Source: Hemicordylus capensis
Lineage: Eukaryota; Chordata; Lepidosauria; Squamata; Cordylidae
Assembly (NCBI RefSeq): GCF_027244095.1
Contig: NC_069662.1
Location: 12,860,501 to 12,924,500 of the forward strand
Reading direction: 5' to 3'
Length of the DNA: 64,000 nt
The notes below the pieces were generated by a model. It was given only the letters and a program-made list of their open reading frames with translations. It had not been told where the DNA came from and did not search any database. Position numbers and translations under genes: made by a program. Numbering within the stretch: position 1 is the first letter of the stretch; every line of letters starts with the position of its first letter. Below are positions 10,747 through 21,577 of the stretch, in pieces.

Positions 10747-10839
10747 ATTGTTTCTTCCTTCCAGAAGGGGAGCTGTGTTACTCTGCAGCAGCAAACACTG
10801 CTGCAAAAAGTTTTGTGGCATCTGAAAAATGAACACAGG

Positions 10840-10945
10840 GGTCCTCAAACCTGAGTTACCATTGTTGCTGCTCCCAGATGTTTCTGGAGGCCATTGTGAC
10901 TAGGAATGATGGGAGCTGTACATCAACATCTGGAGACCCAAGGAC
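10840..10945. repeat. Short foldback repeat
   Basis: 'gtcctcaaacctgagttacc...cagatgtttctgg' is loosely mirrored by 'acatcaacatctggagaccc', around 'aatgatgggagctgt'. It belongs to the widespread 'actacaactcccat' foldback class of this window. Confidence 0.4.
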
Positions 10946-10949
10946 TAAC

Positions 10950-11640
10950 AGATTTATTGTAGCATAGGTTTGTGTGGACTACAGTTCACTTCTTCAGATG
11001 CATAAAGTGTAAACATTTTGAACATGAAATGTAATTGCTGCTGCATGGAACCTGAATATGGAGGCCTTCTTATGGTCTGATGCAGTAGAAGGCTGCTTCC
11101 TGTGTCAAAATACATTCAGTGGTAGATTAGGGACAGGAGACAGAAGGCAGGGGCTGTCCCTGAAAAGGAGGGACTGTTGAAATCTTTGATATTTCCTCCT
11201 CAGTGATGTGGTTCTGAGGAGCAAAGAACAAAATGTAAAGAATAAAGAACAAAATTCACAAGAACAAAATGTAAAAGGTGTTAGGTGATAATAAGGCTAC
11301 TACTCATTCATGCCTCAACTCAAGTATATCTAAGTGATTACAACTTGAGATGGCTCTTTCTCCAAAGAATACAGGGTGCCTGATGTGTGATTTCCAAGTA
11401 GTCTTTCTCTCCAGGCACCTCATAAGGCCATACCTGTTTAGCTTCTGTAGAAGAACAGCATAATCTGGCTACAGAACATTCCTTACATTAATATAACCAT
11501 TTGCACAACAGCTCTGTAAGGGTGGTTGGGTTGCTATAAGCAGTAATTTCTGACCGTCTATGTGGCACAATCTTACCCTTCTATTAGACATGGACCAGAG
11601 AAAGACAGAATGGTCCAGGTAGGAAATCATGACAGGCAGC
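10950..11640. other. Noncoding, no recognised element
   Basis: Nothing supported beyond a local run of AACAAAATGTAAAG-like near-repeats at 11,228-11,280. Confidence 0.4.
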
Positions 11641-11654
11641 ACTTTCTATCAAAA

Positions 11655-12290
11655 TATAAGAATATAAGAACAGCCCTGCTGGATCAGGCCCAAGGCCTAT
11701 CTAGCCAAGCATCCTGTTTTGCACAGTGGCCCACCAGATGCCTCTGAAAGCCTACAGGCAGGAGTTGAGGGCATGTCCTCTCCCCTGCTGTTACTCCCCT
11801 GCAACTGGTATTCAGAGGCATCCTGCCTCTCAGGCTGGAGGTGGCCTCTAGCCCTCCGACTAGTAGCTGATGATAGACCTCTCCTCCATGGAGTTATCCA
11901 AACCCATCTTAAAGCAATTCAGGTTGTTGATTGTCACCACATCTAGTGGCAAAGAATTCCACAAGTTGATTATGCATTGTGTGAAAAAGCACTTCTGTTT
12001 GTTGGTCCTAAATTTTGTGGCAATCTATTTTCATGGGATGAGAAAAAATTCTCTCTATCCACTTTCTCCACACCATGCATGATTTTATAGACCTCTATCA
12101 TGTCTCCCCGCAGTCGTCTTTTTTCTAACCTATATAGCCCCAGGTGTTGTAGCCTTGCCTCATAAGAAAGGTGCTCTAGGCCCCTGATCATCTTGGTTGC
12201 CCTCTTCTGCACCTTTTCCAGTTCTACAATGTCCTTCTTTAGATGTGGTGACCAGAATTGTACTCAGTACTCCAGGTGTGGCCACACATA
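11655..12290 (-). repeat. CR1 LINE, 3' part
   Basis: From 'agaacagccctgctggatca' to 'ccaggtgtggccacacatat'. The - strand translates at 12,212-11,970 to QKRATKMIRGLEHLSYEARLQHLGLYRLEKRRLRGD (given in part here), the conserved end of CR1 ORF2. It abuts the left edge of the lectin A duplication. Confidence 0.85.
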
Positions 12291-12299
12291 TTGTGCTGA

Positions 12300-12708
12300 T
12301 GGTCAAATTTTAGATGGGTAAATGAGATAAGGGGAGCTGTCAATCATCCCTGGGACCCACCTCCAGGGTCAGAGTGTGGTTTAGGCTTTAGGGGAAAGGA
12401 ACTGTTCGTGCTGATGAACAAATGATAGATGGGCAAACGAGCTAAGGGGAGTCATCAATATTCCCCAGGCCCCACCTCCATGATCATTTTTCAAAGCCAG
12501 GAGTCAAGCAGCTGGAGAGCAACACAGGCTTTCCTTCATGCTAAGGAGCTGATCCCGGTGATGGACAAATCTTAGATTGGCAAATGAGATAAGGGAAGCC
12601 ATCAATCATTCTTGGGCTCCACCGCAAGAGTCCGAGTGGACTGTTTTTCAGAGCCAGGAGCCAAGTGGCTGGAGAGCAGTCCAGGCTTTCCTACTTGGTA
12701 AGGAGTTT
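12300..12708 (-). repeat. Imperfect tandem array, left arm
   Basis: Three or more units of about 110-160 bp with the phrases (T/A)TAGAT(G/T)GGCAAA, GAGATAAGGG(G/A)AGC, TCAATCAT(C/T)C, AGCCAGGAG(T/C)CAAG and GGCTTTCCT. The array continues at 14,305-14,400 after the LINE and is mirrored at 29,570-30,600. Confidence 0.65.
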
Positions 12709-14304
12709 AGTTTAGTTTAGTTGTTTATTTATGATCTTAGATCAAACAGCAGTAGAAACAGAACATACTCAGTAAAGAAAAAAAACGAGAACAAAAACTA
12801 AAATATTATCACATACATAAAATCAAGAACCTTTGGCAGTAGGTGATTGTTGTGCTCTAGCCTCTCTTAATTTGGTCAAAACGTAACAGAATTTGGCAAC
12901 CGCCAAGGATATTGTTGGGTTCCTATCTTCTAATAAACTTGTAAGAATCGTCTCCTCCGAGTGTCTTTTGAGACCTTTCAGGTACTGGGATAAAAATAAA
13001 TCTCTTTCAGCGATATAAAGCGGGCAATGTAAAAAAGAATGCTTCAGTGTTTGGGGAGCAGTTCTGCAAGGGCATAATAGTCTCTCCTCATAGGGTTTTC
13101 TCTCAAATTTCCCTAATAACATCGCTGAGGGTTAGGGTATTCAAGCAAGCTCTTGTAAACGCCCAGCGAAGTTTTAGTGAATAGATTGTGTAAAAATATG
13201 AGGCTATGGACCAACCTTTCTTGGCGCTTAGCAGTTGTGGAGGCCTATTTATAGAGGCCCTTTCCTCCTGAAAGTTTATGTCCCTGAGCCTTTGTTTATC
13301 TAGGCGTCTTGCCATTGACTCGCCAAAACAATTTTGCCGGGCAAAAGCCCATCTTCCGGAGTCTCTCCTCAACCGCCTTACACCAACGGGGTTGTGGGGT
13401 AGCGGCAAGGAGGTTAGATATAAGTCCTACTGGGTAAATATAAATCTTAATCCCAAACAGGATGATAAGAAGCCAGGCCCTAGTCTCCAATTTCAAAAAC
13501 CCAGTTTCCAGCCGTATTAAGGAGTTCGGGATGCATTTTGGTACCCCCAACAATGATCAGAAAGCCCGATGGGACTTTTTCTAAAGCTTGTAGGTCTTTT
13601 AATGGTCTAACCTGAACCCTGTATAGCAGCTGAGGTATTACTTTGGCCTAAAAGGCTTTATTTGCTGCTGGAATGTAGCCACTACCTTGTGACCAGAAAA
13701 ATTTCCTGATTGCCATAGAAGATCGAATGGCATTCAATTTAGCGGCACTGGTGTGCATAGAAGTACCCCCATTAAACCGAAACACCACCCCCAGGTATCT
13801 GTAAGACTTTACCTGCTCTACTCTTGCTATGTCTATAGACCATCTGAAGATTGGTGGCTTCTTTGCAAATCTCACGATTTTGGTTTTGGTATAATTAATT
13901 TCCAAAAATTCCTCTTTACAGAGCAGACTCAAGCATTCTAGTGCTCTTTTTAGGCCGACTCTGGTCTGTGATAGTAAGGCCGTGTCAACTGCATACATGA
14001 GGATAGGTAAACACCTATCCCCTATCTTTGGCGCATGAGTTTCAACTTTCCATAGGCAGGTGATTAGGCCGTTTACATAGAAATTGAAAAGAGCTGGTGC
14101 TAGTATGCATCCCTGCCAGACCCCGCTTCCTACAGGGATCTCTCTGGATAATTGGCCATTATGGTCACGTTTTACTTGCATACTCATGTTCTCATAAAGT
14201 TTATATATTAGAGTTAGCAATCTCTTATCAATAGAAGAGATTGTCAGTTTCTCCCAAACAACATCTCTGGATATTGAGTCAAAGGCGCTCTTAAAGTATA
14301 TAAA
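12709..14304 (-). mobile_element. 5'-truncated LINE with RT fragment
   Basis: The - strand encodes the C-terminal half of a reverse transcriptase: YFKSAFDSISRDVVWEKL, QGCILAPALFNFYVNGL, a degenerate YxDD box (LMYAVDTALL), LEINYTKTKIV and the thumb-like YRYLGVVF. Past a frame change comes the CPC-x(n)-FLHCPLY cysteine-rich end (13,103-12,823). The 3' terminus is GATCATAAATAAAC followed by (CTAAA)3, so the tail is a short microsatellite and not poly(A). It interrupts the left-arm array ('taaggag | ctgatcctggtg'), which is continuous in the right arm, and is therefore younger than the duplication or specific to this arm. Confidence 0.85.
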
Positions 14305-14819
14305 GCCTGATCCTGGTGATGAGCAAATCTTAGATGGGCAAAAGAGATAAGGGGAGCTGTCAATCATCCCTGGGCCCCACCTCCAGGGAAAAAGTGGGAT
14401 TTAGGATTTAGGGTAGATAGGATGGAAGGAAGCTCTCCATAGAGGCCACCGAATGGGTGCCCATCACCCTGCTTGTGCCATTGGGAAGGTCCGAGAGAAG
14501 GGCCAAGCACCACCCTAGCAGGACACAGTTTCCTAGAGGTGGGTGAGTTCCCAGCAATGTGGGCCCCAAGTGATCTTCGAGATGGGGTCAGGAGAAGCAG
14601 GTGTGGGGCTACGTGCTCTTCCCTGTGAATGCCTCAATGGTCCACCTGGGTTTTGGAAAGGACTCGGTGAAGTAAGTATCAGCAGCTTCATAACCCAATT
14701 CAGACTCATCTCCACCCAGCATTTTCTGCTTGGTCTGTTTCATAGGAATATATTAATTTATTTTATTATTATTTATTTTACATTTATATCCTGCTCTTCC
14801 TCAGACCATTGGTGGATCT

Positions 14820-14965
14820 AGCTCTGTTTTGTCTGCACAGACTGGCAGCAGCTTCTCCAAGCATTCAGGAAGGAGCTTCTCTCAGCCCTATCTTGGAGAT
14901 ACTGCCAGGGAGGGAATTTGGAATCTTTGGCATGCAAGCATGCAGGTGCTTGTAACTCAAAGAAG
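14820..14965 (-). repeat. 5S-type SINE tail
   Basis: Carries GCAGCTTCTCCAAGC and CTCTCAGCCCTATCTTGGAGA, the inverse of the SINE tail at 7.85 kb. The same remnant lies in the right arm at 28,985-29,170, so it predates the duplication. Confidence 0.6.
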
Positions 14966-15140
14966 CGGAAACCCAAGAACTCTAATTTTAAAAAATTCAC
15001 TTAAATTAAAAATAGTTAAAAGTACAGGTGGAATCCTACGATCTTCCTTTGCATCTAGTCACCCAAGAGGTGGTTAAGTGAACTGAGAATTTTTTAAAAA
15101 ATGACACAAACATACCAAGAAATGCATGCATAATAGCTAG

Positions 15141-15146
15141 TTTATT
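15141..15146 (-). terminator. Poly(A) signal of lectin A
   Basis: AATAAA on the - strand, about 220 bases past the stop, at the position matching AATAAA of lectin B (28,814). Confidence 0.6.
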
Positions 15147-15364
15147 AAGTTTACAATGTGCAGCGGCCATGAAAGGGATTAGGAGGAGATGAGGAAGACC
15201 CAAAAAGCAGCTCTTTGGGGCGGACATTTGGGAAAATATGGATGGGAGCCCGTTTGTTGATTTGTGAGATGGAGATATAATGGCAGTAGATGCTCATCCG
15301 AAAAGCCAGCCAATTTTTCGCTGTCAGGACCAGTCACGTCCCAGCAGGCACAGCTTGGGTTAAT

Positions 15365-16888
15365 CTAGAGCTCGTGCTTGCAGATGTAGGCATTTCTTTT
15401 CTTGCATGGAGCATCATTCCACTGATTAAAACCTAAAATGCCAAAATAAGTATCTCATTAAGAACATTGCAGAAAAAAGGAGAACGTCTCTCACACCCTT
15501 ACAAGTGGTTTGGTAACCACCACATTCAGAAAAATGGAATGTAAATTATGGTAACTACATGCAACCAAATTTTGGAGATTGGCCTTGCCCTTCTGACCCA
15601 TGAAGTGGTTTATGAAGCTGAACAAGGAGACCATTGCCAATCAGGCAGGTTTGCATAAACCTCAGAACTTTGGTTGAGTAAGGTAAATCACTTAGGATGT
15701 CAGCTTCCTTACCTGTAGAACGTCTCAGCTCCACACAATGCTCAGCCTTCCCATAGTTGTCTGGCTGGCCTGGCATCCAAGCCTTATAGTTGTAGGTTGA
15801 TTCATCAGCCCATCTCCATCTCCCAGTCTATAAATATGAGACAGAACATAGCCTATAATTAAGAAAATGAAAATCCTAGAAAGTGGAAGTAACCGTCAGG
15901 ATAGTGCAAGTATTAAGATCAACTAGAGACCGTGGCAGCCAATGGGAAGCTGCTGCAAACACAGATGGAGAATGTAGAGGAAGACTGCCATAGAAAATGA
16001 TGGAAAGTAGTGTACAGGGTTCAGTGTAGATGAGGCTACAGTGGCAGCTCTAAGGAGCTACCAGTGAATGATCACCATGAATGGAGCATATTAAAGTTGC
16101 TCACCTGACAGACATCACTCAGCCCAATCCAGACATTGCTCAGGCCTGTCTGGTAAATGGAGATGTGTTCAGACACCAAATGAGGCTCTTGCACAATAAG
16201 AATGGAGGTGAAATGTGCCCTACGGCCATAACTCTGGCACTCAATCTGAGGGTGGAGAAGAAACAGGAGTTTGACCACACATTGTTGCTTCCCATCTGTA
16301 GGACTGGTACAGCATTTGAAACTTCTTTAACTACAAGGACATGTTTACAAAGCATAATTGTTAAACTCCCCCCTAAATGTGATAGGTCTGAATTGGGTGT
16401 GAATAATCAGGAACTTTGTGTTGTGCATAGGTCAGTGAATACATTGGTCCAGTGTGTCACTGTTGTGAAAAAGGAGCTTTAACGGCCCACCATGAAGGAC
16501 TAAAGCATTTTAATTTACACCAAAAACAACCATACTTATAAAATTATGCATTATGGAGAGAATTAACATTTTCATGCCCTGCTAATGAGGGAGAGGAGTG
16601 CTGGTCTTGTGGTAGCAAGCATAACTTGTCCCCTTAGCTAAGCAGGGTTTTTATACATGAGGGTTTCTTTATGTGCTCATCAACCCTGAAATGCAGGAAC
16701 CATCATATTTGGAGTGTCTGAAAAGGCTCCTGTATTCTATTCCCTGCTCTGGCGAGCACCAAGACATTCTATGACTTCAAGGAGAATGCTTCTTACTTCA
16801 GCCTCTTGCCAGGTTTTCAGATCATCGAAATACACATAGCAGTTGCCCTGGTTTTGCAGCCATTCTCTAGCACAGGTATCAGCCTCCG
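15365..16888 (-). pseudogene. C-type lectin A, CTLD exons only
   Basis: Four exons on the - strand, all open and with GT/AG borders: 16,888-16,797, 16,245-16,105, 15,827-15,713 and 15,432-15,365 (92, 141, 115 and 68 nt, identical in size to lectin B exons 3-6). They encode a CTLD with NCY, ECQ, WIGL, a QPDN galactose-type motif, WNDAPC and the YICKHEL end. Five of the six CTLD cysteine positions are easily followed, and an extra Cys stands at the end of the second exon (DVCQ, where B has DVRQ). Promoter, 5' UTR exon and signal exon were not copied, because homology to B stops in intron 2. I therefore call it a 5'-truncated copy. It could still be expressed if an upstream start is borrowed: an in-frame Met at 16,964 lies in the old intron tract (see findings). 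Poly(A) signal at 15,141-15,146. Confidence 0.75.
16590..16655 (+). repeat. 5S-derived SINE head fragment
   Basis: 'ggtagcaagcataacttgtc' followed by CTTAGCTAAGCAGGG, the 5S-like head. The mirrored copy is in lectin B intron 3 at about 26,735-26,805. Confidence 0.6.
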
Positions 16889-17079
16889 CTGGAGGGAGAG
16901 AGGAGATGAAGAGGAATACAAGGAAAGACAAAACAATTAGAGCAGGTGTTTTTTTAAAGTTCATTCTTAAACAACAATTTTAAAAATCCCTCTGTATTGT
17001 TTGCCAATACAGATTTCCCAGACTTGCATCCTATGAAATTCCCTTCGGGTAAGGCTACCTGGATCCCTCAAGATGGGGG

Positions 17080-17195
17080 CAGGCAACCTTTGGGACTCCA
17101 GCTGTTGCCTAATTACAACTCCCATCATCCCTAACAACAATTTACTGCGGCTGGGGCTGATAGGAGTTCAACAAGAGTTGGAATGCCAAAGGTTT
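17080..17195. repeat. Foldback repeat in the left arm
   Basis: 'tttgggactccagctgttgc' is mirrored by 'caacaagagttggaatgcca' around ACAACTCCCATCATCCCTAAC. A copy lies in the right arm at 26,000-26,115. Confidence 0.6.
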
Positions 17196-17689
17196 GCACC
17201 CCCAGGCTTAATGTCTAATAGATCACCAGATTGGCTGTCAGAGAAGGAATTTTGCCCCAGGTCAAGCTGGCCAATCCTTCCATTTTTCTGTCTGCTCTTT
17301 GGTCCTGCCCCGGGAGTTATTGACCTGGATCCCTTGATCCTCGGGAGCTATTTTCTCTACTGAAGTCCTTCTCTACTGCACCTGTTTTCCATTGATTGAC
17401 CTTTGCAGACAATCTATGGAAGAAATGCTTCAGAGGATTGAGTTCTCACTAGTAGACAGCCACACCCTCAGCAGAACATAGTCTGAGTGTTGTCAATATT
17501 GGCCGTTTCTCCAGAGATTGGTTCCATCCCATGATGCCCTGATAATAGCTGCGGGAGTCCACCCTTCATCTTGGGTCATTCCTTAATCTGGGCTCCATTG
17601 CCCAATTCATCCATTCCAGCCAGGGAAGTCAAGACTTACAGATATTTCTTGAAACATGGTTCCCCTGCATGCTAGGTACGAGAAAGGAG

Positions 17690-17825
17690 GAGTTGCTAGG
17701 CCATGGGTAAGCAACCTTCGGTACTCCAGCTGTTGTTGCCTACAACTCCCCTCATCCCCATCCAAAACAAATTGTGACTGGGGATGATGGGAGTTGTAGT
17801 TCAACAACTGCTGGAGTGCTGGATG
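17690..17825. repeat. Foldback repeat
   Basis: GTACTCCAGCTGTTGTTGCC / CAACAACTGCTGGAGTGC with CTACAACTCCC and its complement inside. Same class as the one at 17.1 kb. Confidence 0.55.
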
Positions 17826-17964
17826 TTGCCCATCCCTGATCTAGGCATTTACTCATTACTACACCTGCCCATAGGAAGGCATCATCCTTGCCTACCTTTT
17901 CAAGCAGTGAGCTGCAAATACTATTTATATTCCACTTTTTAACAAAAAGTTTGCAAAGCAAACT
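17805..17964 (+). repeat. Direct repeat flanking a duplicated block
   Basis: About 155 bases (from 'gctggagtgctggatgttgc' to 'aacaaaaagtttgcaaagca') recur in the same orientation at about 21,578-21,736, bracketing the 3.6 kb inserted block. Confidence 0.65.
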
Positions 17965-19335
17965 GCTGTATATTATATAGCTAATTCGTCCTTCCATCCA
18001 CCAAAGCTAGCCGATAGGCAGGTTAACATCTTTCTATATGTGGATGATGTTGCGATTCTCTCTCAGACCCCTGTAGGCCTTTGCAGAGCGCTTCGCTCCT
18101 TGGCTCTTTTTTGCCACAAATACACCCTAGAAATTAATTATAGTAGGACTAAAATCCTAGCTTTTGCAAAACATCCAAAGATCTTGAATTGGTCTTTGGA
18201 TGGGCATAAGATGGAACAAGATAAGACCTTTAAATACCTAGGTGTTGTTTTCCAGGCCTCTACGAGACGTTGTGCACATCTGCAGTATGTCACTCAAAAT
18301 GCATGAAAATCGTCAGCAGCTATTCAATCCTATTTTCATCAGGGGGGGTGATCAATTTGTCCCAGCAGCGCTTACATTATTTTTAGCTAAATCCTGCCCT
18401 CAGATGATGTACGGATCACAATTGGGCCTGTATGCTAATTTTGCAGTTTTGGAGGGCGTTCAGACAAAGTTTTTAAGATCTATTTTGCAGACCCCTAGAT
18501 GCATCCCAAACATGATCCTGAGGCTGGAAACTGGTATTACTAGAGTGCAGGCCTGGGTGTGGCTTTCCATTTTAAGTTACTGGCTGAAGTTATATTTCTT
18601 TCCTACAGGCCTTGCTCATCTTACCCTTATGGATAGTTTTAACTCCTGTTGGAAATCATCATTTTCAATTTTTTATTTTTTATTTTTGTAGTAAACTAAG
18701 CCTTTATGGCTTAAGCTTCGATGTCCTGCTGAAGATGGGATTCATCCGTGCGGGATTGGCACTAAAACAACAAATATATGATATGGAGGCACAAATTGAT
18801 TGGTCTTTAATCCCCAAGGAAGTTTTTTTAGGGCTACAGCCCTATAACAACAAACCTGCGAGTTATTTAGATAAACTTACACTTGCTAAATACTGCAGGA
18901 TATTCCTGTAGGCCCGATTTAATGTATTACCTTCAGCTGATTTGTAGTGTAGCTTCAGAAGGATTCCTAAAGAACAGAGACTGTGCCTGTGTGATTCTGG
19001 AGTTTGGGAACCGATTTTTCACATTTTACTTTACTGTTCCCTTTACAGGGACGTCTGTCAAGGTTTTATTGCTCTGCTATTGGTCAATTATCCAGGGCAT
19101 ACAGACATATTTTATGTTAATTACTTGCTTTCTGACCAGAAGAAGGAGATAACAACTAATGTCGCAAAATTCTGTGTGGTAGCTAGGAAAGTTAGGCATC
19201 AGATCGGAGACCAGCTCGTGTAACTGGGGGTTTATTTGTTAGGCTGAGACATTATACCAAAGTACTGTAAGCACTGTTGATTCTTATTTGTACATATGTT
19301 TTGAATTCTGGTCTTTGACCATAAATAAACTTGAC
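17965..19335 (+). mobile_element. LINE fragment, RT to 3' end
   Basis: Reads through FLYVDDVAILSQTP (YxDD box), LEINYSRTKILAFAKHP, FKYLGVVF, later TGITRVQAWVWLS and PKEVFLGLQPYNNKPASYLD, with at least three frame changes. It ends TTTGACCATAAATAAAC plus a short ACAGTATGCAGTATGCA repeat. Nearly the same sequence, inverted, lies at 55,935-57,300. Confidence 0.85.
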
Positions 19336-20753
19336 AGTATGCAGTATGCATTGGCCAGCGAAATGGCCAGGCAGCTGCATAGGAGTCGATTCAGACCCGA
19401 TGGCACAACTTAACTTTACCCCATCTATGGAATAACCTCCCCAGTAAAGCTTGCTTGGCACCTTTCAGTTCACTCAAGCTTTTTAAAATTGATTTTTTAA
19501 AAAGTTTTGAAATTTTTTAAATTGCTTTTTAAATTATTTTTTAATATTGTAATTTGTATTTGTAATTTGTTTGTTTAGTGCTAGTGTTATGTGTTATGTT
19601 AGTGTTAGTGTTATGTGTTTTAATTGGATGATTTTACTGTGTTGTTATTGTGAGTTGCCCAGAAAATAATTTGTTACAGGACAGCTAACAATGTTAACAG
19701 TATTGTTGTTGTTGTTGTTGTTGCTGCTGCTGCTGCTGGTGCTGCTGTTGTTGTTTTTATTTCTTTTATCTCTGAGTGCCTCTCTGGGGTGGCAATTGTT
19801 GTGGATTTTCTATAATTAAATGGCTTTTCACACCTCAGTATTTAGATTGGACTTAAGGTATATCAGGAAGCCACAGGGTGTGCAAAATTTGGAATTATAA
19901 GAATACTCCACGTTGTGAGTTTATGTTCACTAGAGTATAGTAGTGACAGTATTAAATATAAATAACACAAAAGTTAGCTTCTATTAAAATATTAGATTAC
20001 ATATAACTTCTAGGACAATGTATGTAGAACGTACGTAAAGCATTAAACATCAAATCAGAATTGATTACAAAGGGAGTATTTATATTTCTCATGATAGCTG
20101 TGTGTGTGTGTGCGCACACACACACACCTACCTATATGGCAGTTGTTTAAAAATACAGCAAAAATAAAAATGACACATTAAAAACAAAGCAGCTTAAGAA
20201 ATGTTTTTATTAAGAAATATTTTTAGAAAGCAGGTGTGTCTTAAGGGTTTATATGGAATATAATTCTATGAAATATAACTCTCAACAAAAAGACCTTTTA
20301 TGGAACAAAAAAGAAAAACTAAACGGTGGTAAACATAAAAACGTAAGGCTATGAAATATAATTCCAAGGAGCATACTACTTACAACCTGCAAAATAAGAG
20401 TCAGGGGAGGCTGTAAAAGCAACATTACTCTGCGTGGGGCCTACGCTCTTTTATTTTAAAACGTCTCATGACTGTACAGAAATCATGACTTTGAGAAACA
20501 CGGCAGCGTTCCATTCCAAGCCTCCTCTTAGTAGAAAACTCAGGGTCAGGTAGACCCTTCCATTGTTCTATTGTGACTCTAACTCAGATATATAATTAAC
20601 CCCTTTCATGCAAACACAGAATTCCTTCACTAATGCTTAACTCTGAGGACAGGAGAGCAAGCAATCTAGACAGCTAACCTAACAGGAAAAAGCATCCTGT
20701 GAAGCAGAAGCAGGACATTTCAGGTGAAAAGGTTACAGGTAAGAAGGGGGTTG
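19336..20753. other. Duplicated noncoding block
   Basis: Mirrors 52,643-53,960 in the right arm. Contains a (TTG)n/(CTG)n run at 19,702-19,757 and a (TG)n/(CA)n tract at 20,098-20,128. No exon is supported. Confidence 0.6.
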
Positions 20754-20770
20754 TTTTCTAGTCAGAGCTG

Positions 20771-20920
20771 GTGGTCCCCAGAGCAGGGAATAGAATACAG
20801 GAGTTTGGGAGGCTGTTAACTGGGTCACGGAACTCAAGCTGTAACAAAGTGGAAATTCACAATCCAGTTCTCAGAGCCTGAATGTCTTTGCAACAATTCA
20901 AATAGAATACATGCTCAGGA

Positions 20921-21002
<82 letters not shown>

Positions 21003-21064
21003 CACACAACATTCTGTGTTTCCTTAATCGGAGCCTTTTCAAACATTCCAAATATGCTGGTTCC
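20771..21064 (+). mobile_element. Lectin-intron-like insert with 17-bp TSD
   Basis: A 294-bp segment flanked by the perfect direct repeat TTTTCTAGTCAGAGCTG (20,754-20,770 and 21,065-21,081). The inverted paralogous site at 52,626-52,642 holds that 17-mer once with nothing between, giving a clean empty site. The insert matches lectin B intron 3 (26,451-26,690) over nearly its full length, from 'agagcagggaatagaatac' to 'attccaaatatg'. A (TA)n(GA)n expansion (20,921-20,997) sits within it. Confidence 0.8.
20921..20997 (+). repeat. (TA)n(GA)n microsatellite
   Basis: About 10 TA units followed by about 28 GA units inside the 294-bp insert. Long serine/leucine open frames here are artefacts. Confidence 0.95.
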
Positions 21065-21223
21065 TTTTCTAGTCAGAGCTGATTTAAATGAGGTGAGAAA
21101 ACCAGGGGTGGCTTTATTCTCAATATCCATGACAAGCATCCCAATGCATACCAGTAACTGGGAAACAGTAGCAGGGGAGGTCGATTGGCCCCATGCTGCC
21201 CACTGCTAGACTTAATAGACAGT

Positions 21224-21430
21224 GAGGCGATTCTCACAATCAGTGGAAAGCGGGCTAAGGGAGCTTAGCCCGGTTTCCACAGACCCTGGGAACCACCGGG
21301 CTCGCAGGTGAGCCCAGTTTCCACTAGCGGGTAACCCGCTTAAATAGCCCTCCCCTTAGCCCAGGTTAGCGGAGTGAGCACTCTGCTAACCTGGGTTTTC
21401 CAATTGTGTATTGCCATGGTGTGGTTAAAA
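21224..21430 (-). mobile_element. GAGGC-ended DNA element, partial
   Basis: GAGGCGATTCTCACAATC terminus, palindromic GCTAAGGGAGCTTAGCCC core and the 'ccgggctcgcaggtgagccc' block. It is the inverted counterpart of 52,270-52,483 and breaks off near 21,430. Confidence 0.7.
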
Positions 21431-21577
21431 AATTAACCCCCCCACAAATTCAATCCCTGTGGGTGCCGCCGAGTTGGCCCACTGCTGCTTACTGCTGCCG
21501 CCTACCAGAGCCCGCAACGCGCCCCCCCCCCACATGCACGACTCGCAAGTCGATCTCTGAGTCCTGGCGGGTGGACT

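Larger units (their letters stand above)
12300..17665. repeat. Left arm of lectin inverted duplication
   Basis: Reverse-complement homology to about 25,535-30,600. Shared in order: the TTAGATGGGCAAA(T/A)GAGATAAGGGGAG array, the 'ggcctctatggagagcttcc' block, the 'gaccccatctcgaagatcac' block, a 5S SINE tail, the lectin 3' UTR, CTLD exons 6 to 3 with their introns, the foldback at 17.1 kb and the 'gatatttcttgaaacatggt' block. Homology stops at about 17,665/25,535, inside intron 2 of lectin B. A LINE (12,709-14,304) is inserted only in this arm. Confidence 0.85.
17965..21430. repeat. Left arm of second inverted duplication
   Basis: Reverse-complement homology to 52,270-57,300: LINE, SINE tail, then a long shared noncoding stretch ('ggcttttcacacctcagtat', 'gtttaccaccgtttag', 'aaagagcgtaggcccc' in one orientation or the other) and the GAGGCGATTCTCACAAT element. 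Compared with the right arm it lacks about 1.9 kb (53,990-55,896) and has a 294-bp insertion (20,771-21,064). Confidence 0.85.

Noticed and set aside
20857-21139. Open frames rich in Ser/Leu or Leu/Ser runs
   Set aside because: Translations of the (GA)n microsatellite.
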